DNA of 64,000 bases from Vicia villosa. Lineage: Eukaryota; Streptophyta; Magnoliopsida; Fabales; Fabaceae. Positions 56,785 to 64,000 of this stretch are shown in pieces (position 1 is the first letter of the stretch; every line of letters starts with the position of its first letter). The stretch is from the NCBI RefSeq assembly GCF_029867415.1, contig NW_026705324.1:186001-250000 (forward strand), written 5' to 3'. The notes under the pieces are model-generated. The model saw only the letters and a list, made by a program, of their open reading frames with translations. It was not told the origin of the DNA and did not search any database. The translations under genes and the position numbers were made by a program.

Positions 56785-56862
56785 AAGTGGAGGACTCAAG
56801 GATCGAACCCAGGTCCTCCTGTTAACATCCCACATGCCTATGCCACCTGCGCTATGTTACAT
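56785..56862 (-). promoter_or_regulatory. tRNA-like Pol III-type module in LTR H
   Basis: On the minus strand the A box TAGCGCAGGTGG (56854-56843) fits TRGYNNARNNGG fully. The B box GGTTCGATCC (56809-56800) is perfect, and TTTATTTT follows. H belongs to a family unlike the Ogre LTRs of A-C. Confidence 0.6.
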
Positions 56863-57968
56863 GATTCATTAATGATACACATTGAATAAAAGAAATATTA
56901 AACTGTATGGATAATGGAAAGTCAAAGGATGAGGCGCGTGGGGCCCAGTGTTTCATACTCAGACCAATGAGAAAGAGAGAGAAGGCCTTTGAATCTTTGA
57001 ATGTCCAATAGAATAACCACACGCATGAGGAGAGAGGTTGTGGAAGTGGACTAGCCATTGAGAATGAGACACGCTTGGCCAACGATTTCTGGGCACTATT
57101 CACTTTCTTCAACCTGATTACCTACGGAAATTGCTGCGGATTTTGGCGCAGAATTACCTGCGGAATTTACTGCGTGTCCTTCATTCTTGAAAACTTCCAT
57201 CTGAAACGCTGCAAAACAGATTCAAACAACAATAAAACAACCCAGATCCCTTAGTCAAGGTGCCACGAGTTGATTGTGGTACTCTTAGGGTCTGGAACTG
57301 TAACGCCCGGAAAAATAAGTATATGCTTGATTTGGACGTTTGTGACGTTTATTGGAATTTTACCCTTTTTGGAGTCGTTTCAGTCGGTATTAGTTCGGGA
57401 TGGCGGACTAATATTTAATTGAAGGTTTTCATATTTTTGGTACTAGAATATCATTAAGGTAATATTCCGCGTTTTGGGGGCGTTTGAACGATATTTGAGC
57501 GGAAGGGGATTTTGGAGAAGATGAAGAATCAAACCAAGGTAAGGGGGTGAATCTAATTTATCTTGGATGTATGATTCTTATAGTCTTGTTCTTGTTTTTG
57601 TTCTTGTTCATCTTCTTCATCCTTTCCATGTTTTCCATTCTTGCTTGTTTTGTAAGAAGTTGTGATGTTTTCATGATATAGCAAGATTCAAACATGTCTT
57701 GGTTGGTATTTTGTATAGAATCATATCCTTGTTGTGTTATGGTGATTGATCATGTTTGTTTTCCATTTCTATGGCTTGATTGAAGTTGGAGAAAAAGTTA
57801 GGTTTTGAGAAAGAGTAATGAATCAACCATGAAAGTTGGATGTTATGTTGTTTATATGGTATGTATGTGTTGTATTGGTGTTATAATGATGTTTTAGAGT
57901 GGTTTTGGTGGGTATAAGAGGGTTAGAACAGTTCTGGTTCGTTCTGGTTTTTTCTGGGTTTTCGCAGG

Positions 57969-58040
57969 TCCGCTGAGCGGAGGGGGGTCCGCTGAGCGGA
58001 GTTTTCTTTGGCTCGCTTCTGGCAGGTTCCGCTGAGCGGA
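57969..58040. repeat. Three TCCGCTGAGCGGA palindromes in LTR I
   Basis: Copies at 57969-57981, 57988-58000 and 58028-58040, each a 5-bp stem TCCGC/GCGGA around TGA. Confidence 0.9.
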
Positions 58041-59607
58041 GCTCAAGCGGCCAACAGCATTTTCTATTTTTCCAAAACTTTGAAACTTCGTAACTCCTGA
58101 ACCGTAACTCCGATTTTGTTGCCGTTCGAAGTGTTGGAAAGCTAACGCAATGAACTATACTATGATTTAATGAAATGATTCATAGGATGTAGTATCCTAT
58201 TATTTTTATTAGGATTTAGTGATAGAGCTATGTAGGGTTAACTTATGAAGTATGTTTATATTTTCCAAACTTTGAAAAGTCGTATCTTTTAACTCGGGTG
58301 TTCGTTTTATGTGTTGTTTGAAACGTTCGGAAGCTATTTCCATGCTCTATATGATGATGTAGGATGTAGTAGTGGTTGGTTGATTTTCATAAATGGTTTT
58401 GTGAACTAGTGCATGATAAATCATGATGATGTGTTGGGTGAATGTTATCGTATTGATACGAGGTATGTGATTAATTGTCGATAACATGAGATCATGTTCG
58501 TATAGGTTATGTATTAATGAATGTTCATTCTTGATATGTGACGATGTTTGGTTGTTTGTTGTTAACATAATGTGTGGCCTTATGGCAAGTAATTGTTGTT
58601 ATGAGAATGATGTATTATCATTGTTGAATTGTTGTTATTACAACTTGTTGATGATGTATTGATGGAGTTGTGGGCCAATGGCCAATATTAATTTGATGTG
58701 ATGCAATTATGCGATCATTTATGCCGATGTGGCTAGTATGTTTTGACGGTGAATGTGTGTTGTGTGCTTAATAATGCCCGTGTGGTAATTATGGTGTGAT
58801 GTAATTGATAACGATGTTATTAATTGGTGATGTATCCTTTTGGATAGAATATAAATGATGTAACGTGAGTGTATGATCGTGTTATATTGTTGATGATGTT
58901 GTTGTCGTGTAATAGAGTCATATATTTGCACAGCATAACATTTCATTACGTTAATGGCGGAATGCTATTAACAGGTGGCCTGCGGGCATTGGTTACCAGT
59001 AGGAGCTTAATGCTCGGTAATGGTATATTAGCCTGAGTGGCAAGAGGTCATCAGTGGGAGCTACATGCTCGGTGACGACAGCCTGCGGGCTTCCTGAGTG
59101 GAATAAAGTCCCAGCATAATGCTCGGCAAGGTGTATTTGTCATAATGACAAGGAGGAGTTTACTCAGGATTTGGTACCACATGCATATGCATAGTCGAGT
59201 CTCATTCATCATTGTCTGTCCTTATTATTTATGTTATCATTCATGTGTCTCATTACTTGTATATCGATTGTGGTTAAATGAGTGGATTACCTTGTTGTAT
59301 GATTCTTGATGATACTTGTTGGCATTACAATATTTGTCATGCTTTTCATTATAAATTATATTCTCACCCTTCTGCTGATTTGATGCTTGAGTGGCATCCT
59401 GTAGATTAGCCTCTTTTGGAGTCTTTTGGAAGAGGTAGTTCTCCAGTTGGTCTTGTCGGTTGCCCTGATACGTAACACCGGGGAGTCGGGAGTCTGTTGT
59501 TATTTATTTGTATATGACTCTTTTGAACGTGTATATGTGATAACGTGCCATTGTGTATTGTAAACACTTTATTTTGGAAAACTCCTCTTTGAGAGTGAGA
59601 GCTATAC

Positions 59608-59610
<3 letters not shown>

Positions 59611-59661
<51 letters not shown>
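59611..59661. repeat. (TA)n microsatellite in LTR I
   Basis: About 25 uninterrupted TA units. Confidence 0.97.
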
Positions 59662-59664
<3 letters not shown>

Positions 59665-61444
59665 CATATCTTCCGTGTGTTATGTATCATGTTATTGGTA
59701 GGTGTGTATGCTTTTGGCATCGGTGATGTCCGTTTGTTTTCAAGGTGTTTGTTTGGTTACTTAGTGTAACATCCTAATTGTGTTGTATGAAATTTTAATA
59801 CTCTGATATTTTCTTGCCTAAATGCTTGGGTAGAATTGGGGTGTTACAGGAACGGCCGGTATACAGAGATCCGAAGATCACCTTCTTCATGCCCTAATCA
59901 TGGCAACTCGTATCCTACACGTTAAAGCTCCAAAACAAGAGTTCTAACCTTCCCTAAAACAACTCATAAACCCAAAACAATCATCAAATCACATTTAAAC
60001 ATAACCATATGCGTAAAAAGAAATTCAATAAATGTATGAAAATATGAACAACATGCTATGGCGTTTTGGATGCATTATGACTCAACCATTGATATAGGCT
60101 TACTCTTTACCACCTGGGGAATGGAATGGAACGCATAGGAAGCTTTGAAATTGCATGATGGAGGCACACGAAAATACACCTATTCTTTGATATTTTTGAA
60201 CATTGGAACCCTAGTCTCTCTCTCCACTCTTTCGTGCCCTTGTGGTCTGAAGTTGTTGTGTTTATATCGGACACCAGATTAGGTCAATTATAATAGAAAG
60301 AATCAAGTGATTGGAAGCTTAAATCTTTGATTGAAAATTTGCATGGAACTTTCTATTTTGGCTTTAAATTTGATTCAATATTTCTCAATCAATCTCACAT
60401 GATTTATAGGTTAATATTTTCACAATATTTGATTGAGAAATTTATCAATACCATATCTTTTATATTTATCATTATTTCTTCATTAAATTTTGAATTAAAA
60501 TGAATATAATTCAAAATAAAATAAATAAATAATGCTAATAATAAAAAAATGGCGTGGTGGGCTCTTATATACTTCATGAGCATATTTAAAACCCAAAACT
60601 TTGGCCCATTTAGTCAAAAACTTAAAATTCATCACTTTGGCCTTCATGCATTTTCATCAAAATTGCTCAACTTTAGAAAGTCATAACTCTCTCAAAAATT
60701 ATCATATGGGGGTGTTGGGGGACTTTTTGGAAAGCTCAAGATGTCCTCTTTAAGCCACTTTGGAACATATTTTTCATTTGGAGATTTTATCTTGATGATA
60801 TGCCTTCTGACAAAAATACAGCTTTTTGCGAGATTCTAGAAGGACCTGTAATATTTTGGCTTATATCTCTTAAATGATGCATTTTTAGCCTTGGCTTGTG
60901 AGAGGCAAAGTTGTAAAGAATTCAATTTCCTTCAAGATAGGCTTTGGTTGGGAAATTTCTATTGTTCCATGTGAGAGTTATGGCTGGTCAAAGTTCAGTT
61001 GACTTTCTCCAAGAAAACCCTAATTTAGAAACTTTGAGTTTTGTTGATTTATGGACTTTCCCTGATGAATCATGATCAATCCTTGATAAAATTATTAATG
61101 ATACTTCCATATAAGGATGTTGACAAAAAAATCAAGAATTTTGACTGCACTTTGACCACAGTTGACTTTTAGGTCAAACTAGTCGACTGTTGACTATCTG
61201 AGCTTTTGTCAGGGCAATCTAGTGAATCAAAGCTTGAATCTTGGCATGAGGACCCTTTTAAGCATATGAGAGGTCATGGGATCCATTTCAGGTCTTAGAA
61301 CTTGATTTGATCTTTAGAGAAGCAAAAACCCTAGATGTAGGTTAATTGCTTAGGAGCCAGGTATGAGTGCCCACTTTTGTATTGTCTTGAGCAGTTGAGG
61401 ATCATATGAGTCAAAATATGATGGGAAAATTTTGGGGTATGACA

Positions 61445-62087
61445 ACATGCCACAAGAGTCCTCTTGAACTTTTTATAGGAATCCCCCAAAGACTCACCCT
61501 CCTTTTGCTTGAAGTTCAAAATTTCATACCTTTTTCGTAGAAAGACTGACGCTGGAAAATATTCACTCAATAAAGCCTTTTCCATTTCTTCCCATGATGT
61601 GATACTTCTCGCTGGTAGGGAATAGAACCACTCTTTTGCCTCTTTCACTAGAGTGAAAGGGAACATCCTAAGCCTCTTTGCTTCTTCAGTGTGATCGTCA
61701 AATTTTAGAGTGGTGCTCATGGTCAAAAATCTCTGCAGATGCTTGTTTGCGTCTTCGTTAACCTTTCCGGTGAAAGGTTTCCTTTCAAGCTGATTAATGG
61801 TGCTTGGGTGCAGTTGAAAGTTGGAAGCATTTATCGGTTGGTTAACAATTGTTTGTCTTTCCCCCTAGTGTGTTTGCTGCACCGTAGTCACCAAGGAGCC
61901 TCTCAGGAGGAGGAGGAGGCTTTTCACCCATAATTTCTGGTTCACTTTCAGATTCCGAACTTGAATGAGATAAGTTACTCTCCTTTTCTGATTCCATTTT
62001 AGCCAATCGAGCTTTTCTACGCCTTTCGTGCAACGTTCTTTCAATTTCTGCGTCAAAGGGAAATTCAGCTGAGGTCTTGCCTCGCAT
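61445..62087 (-). pseudogene. Element G gag, N-terminal part
   Basis: From 62087: a basic segment (RTLHERRRKARLAK), an acidic Ser/Glu stretch, then PPPPPERLLGDYGAANT, the conserved start of Athila gag. A frameshift near 61860 follows. The capsid core continues in another frame: RLRMFPFTLVKEAKEWFYSLP, FPASVFLRKRYEILNFKQKEGESL. It stops where H is inserted at 61444. Confidence 0.85.
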
Positions 62088-62208
62088 AAAAGATTAGACA
62101 AATATGAGATCGAGGAACAATAAAAAAATGTGCATAAAATAAAATTTTAGTCGCAGAGCAACAAAATTCTAATTGAAATTAAATTAAAAACACAGTTATC
62201 TTTGGCAG

Positions 62209-62226
62209 TCCCCAGCAACGGCGCCA
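62209..62226 (-). other. Element G primer binding site (tRNA-Asp)
   Basis: TGGCGCCGTTGCTGGGGA on the minus strand: 17 of 18 bases pair with the 3' end of plant tRNA-Asp as I recall it. Confidence 0.83.
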
Positions 62227-62232
62227 AAAACT

Positions 62233-64000
62233 TTATTGGGAAAATAGCAAGTGTACTATTCTTCACCGATGTAGTAGTAATGGGAAAATCCCAAGTATCG
62301 AATCTCAAGGACTACTTGACGATACAGGGTTTTGCAATGATTTCAATTAGAAAAAACTTATAAAAGGTTTTGGTTGGTTTATAAAACAATTGCAATTAAA
62401 GTAAAATAAAGTGTTGAAACGATGAACAGAGATGAGTAGATTGCTAGGATTCGGTGAATGATTCGTCATGCAACAAATTTTCTCTCTCAATGCAGCAACA
62501 TAACTTTCATAGTTAATTACCGGTTCTCTAGAGTATCTAATCCTAAGGCCTTAGTGAAGAGATCTTTGACCTCACAACCTAATAACAAGAATTTCCGGTT
62601 ACAATAAGATATCCCTAGTCCTAGGTGATATGAATTATTATACGTTCTTAATCGTGTCCACAAATAATTTTCTGACGGATAAAGAATTACTAACAGATAA
62701 AGAACAAATAAACAAATATCAAAATTAAAATAGTTTTTGCATCAATTGAACAAATTCATCACAATCCGAATCAGGGTCACCCACTTGCAATGGGGGGTTT
62801 AGCTACACATAAGAATAACGAAAATCATAGTGTTAATTGTAGACATTATAGATAAATGAAGGAAATCCAATATTCATGGGCAAAAGCTCATAGAAATATT
62901 CAATCCTTGCTTCCAATCTGAGTTCTCCAGCTGCTTAAGTGTATTTTTGCCTCCAAAATCGTCCAACCCTTGTGCCAACGCGTTATCCTTTTTTATCTCT
63001 ACCTGACTGGGCTTATCAGCAAGAAATCCAAATATTTCATGTATACACGCGTGTGGAGACGCGTCCAGTGCATAGGTACGCGTAGGGATGGCAATGGATA
63101 CCCATGGGTACGGATACTAGTCTTCCACTACCCATCCGTTTAATAAAATTGGTATCCATATCCGCTCTATACCCGTGTGGATATCTGCCGGGTGGGTATC
63201 CGTGATATTTTAAATATCCACGGGTATTTATGGATACCCATGGATACTTTTTTTAATTGAAATTTACTAATTTTCTATATATTGAATAGAAAATTTATCT
63301 TTTTATTAATAGAAAAGTATGTGTTATACATTTACTATATTAAATTCAAAAGCATCTTATAATGAATATTGATGTAGAATGTGAAAAAATGTTAAAAGAA
63401 TATTTAAGTATACTTATTGATATTAAAAAGATATTCAAGTATACTAATTTTAAAAGGATATTTAAGTAATTTTAATCACTATTAACGGATATGGATACCC
63501 GCGGATATGGATACCATCAAATCCGTATCCATACCCGTAAGTAAACGGGTAACTAAATATCTGTTTATAATACCCGTGGATATCCGATAAGCTATCCAAC
63601 CCGTGCTCGTGACGGATTTTATCCGCAGATACCCGTGGGTATAAGTTTTTTTGCCATCCCTAGGTACGCGTCTTGGGACGCGTCTAGCAGCCTAGCAGTT
63701 TTCCTTTGATTTTTTGACTTCTTAGACACGTGTGGGCACGCGTTTTGGCCTGTGACACGCATCTGGGGATGCGTGCTGGTATAGAGGTATGTCTTGGTGT
63801 GCCTGGCAGTGTGGGACGCGTCTGGGGTCGCGTTTCCTCAGCAGCCAGTGCTGTTTCCAGCTCCACACGTGTCTAGGGACGCGTCTCGGCAATGGGTGGT
63901 ATTTTTTCACTTCCACACGCGTCTAGGGACGCGTTTGACCAGCTTAAGCGTTTTTCTTCAGTTTTGCACTTTTTCGCCTTGATTTCTCCCATTTCATTTA
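62233..64000 (-). repeat. Element G 5' LTR (partial), with MITE insertion
   Basis: Homologous to 51194-52094. The terminal base pair that should read TG on the plus strand is TT here. About 128 bases remain to the right of the window. A MITE with its target duplication accounts for 588 bases. Confidence 0.9.
63083..63662. mobile_element. hAT-type MITE, 580 bp, in element G LTR
   Basis: The terminal inverted repeat is TAGGGATGGCAA and its complement. An 8-bp target duplication, ggtacgcg, lies at 63075-63082 and 63663-63670, and the intact site is in the other LTR (near 51772). The subterminal parts are rich in acccgtggatat-type repeats in both directions, and the middle is A/T-rich. No transposase frame is present, so it is non-autonomous. 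Confidence 0.93.

Larger units (their letters stand above)
57299..59848 (+). mobile_element. I: solo LTR, 2550 bp, in LTR H
   Basis: TGTAACGCCC...GGGTGTTACA with the target duplication ggaac at 57294-57298 and 59849-59853. The TGTAAC/GTTACA ends and the repeated ctgcgggc/atgctcggtaa blocks (58970-59130) suggest a chromovirus (Tekay-type) LTR. Strand is inferred from the text before the 3' end and is uncertain. No coding frame is supported. Confidence 0.82.
55138..61444 (-). mobile_element. H: solo LTR (3.75 kb without its own insertion) in element G gag
   Basis: TGTAATACGG...TATGACA on the plus strand, that is TGTCATACCCC...CCGTATTACA in element sense. The target duplication acatg is at 55133-55137 and 61445-61449, and gag reads through once H and one copy are set aside. 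There is no internal region, so the element was removed by LTR-LTR recombination. LTR I is nested inside. A TATA-like TATAAAC is near 60261-60266. The rest is non-coding, with the A/T-rich 56330-56600 and the recurrent gttgcggtgagcaagagtcg block near its 3' end. Confidence 0.88.
51194..64000 (-). mobile_element. Element G: Athila-like gag-pro element lacking pol (5' LTR cut by window edge)
   Basis: The LTRs (51194-52222 and 62233 onwards) are in minus sense, with a primer site at 62226-62209. The interior has gag and protease pieces but no RT, RNase H or integrase. Gag is interrupted by solo LTR H. Frameshifts and stops show it is dead. The predicted target duplication is gtact (51189-51193), to be matched right of the window. 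Confidence 0.88.

Noticed and set aside
58347..58946. His/Thr-rich frames in LTR I
   Set aside because: Low-complexity antisense frames in TG-rich LTR sequence, with no recognisable domain.

Overview
The window is plant repeat DNA, and I see no host gene in it. Almost every base belongs to LTR retrotransposons of the Ty3/gypsy superfamily nested inside one another. Several features point to a legume, probably of the pea/vetch/faba bean group: Ogre-type elements with LTRs over 5 kb, an extra ORF upstream of gag, an intron before RT, a second RNase H and a tRNA-Arg-like primer site. The species is inferred; the element families are read directly from the ORFs, LTR ends, primer sites and target duplications.

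Layout. Element A (1-22359, minus strand) is an Ogre copy with ORF1, gag, protease and pol; its 3' LTR runs off the left edge. A lies in element B (22360-22906 plus 29786-40005, plus strand), an older and decayed Ogre. B is also split by element E (22907-29780, minus strand, 1888-bp LTRs, target duplication ccaat), a small non-autonomous Athila-like element carrying one gag-derived ORF. B lies in the 3' end of element D (40006-42210, plus strand, Athila-like). D lies in the LTR of element C (42211-48386, minus strand, Ogre). C is cut at 48386 and joined to a truncated LTR, J (48387-50966). J abuts a pol fragment, F (50967-51193), that is interrupted by element G (51194 to beyond 64000, minus strand, Athila-like gag-pro without pol). 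G's gag holds a solo LTR, H (55138-61444, target duplication acatg), which holds another solo LTR, I (57299-59848, target duplication ggaac). A 580-bp hAT-type MITE (63083-63662, target duplication ggtacgcg) sits in G's right LTR. Relative ages follow: C before D before B before A and E; F before G before H before I.

How the parts relate. None of the elements looks autonomous. A keeps long ORF1, gag and protease frames but its pol has two frameshifts and a stop. B also has substituted catalytic residues. E and G have both lost RT, RNase H and integrase, and join gag/pro sequence directly to the segment that normally follows integrase. They would depend on pol supplied in trans.

The least expected signals are non-coding. 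(1) All three Ogre copies carry, just after the pol stop, three tandem hairpins with a conserved GNRA-like cap and covarying outer stems. (2) Other hairpin families with constant loops and changing but paired stems fill the Ogre LTRs and 3' UTRs. (3) Several independent LTRs contain tRNA-like A-box/B-box modules followed by T runs, all in the sense of the element. (4) The Athila-like LTRs carry arrays of a GCGAAAG core, and of inverted GAGACG repeats upstream of the TATA box. All folding and promoter claims come from reading by eye.
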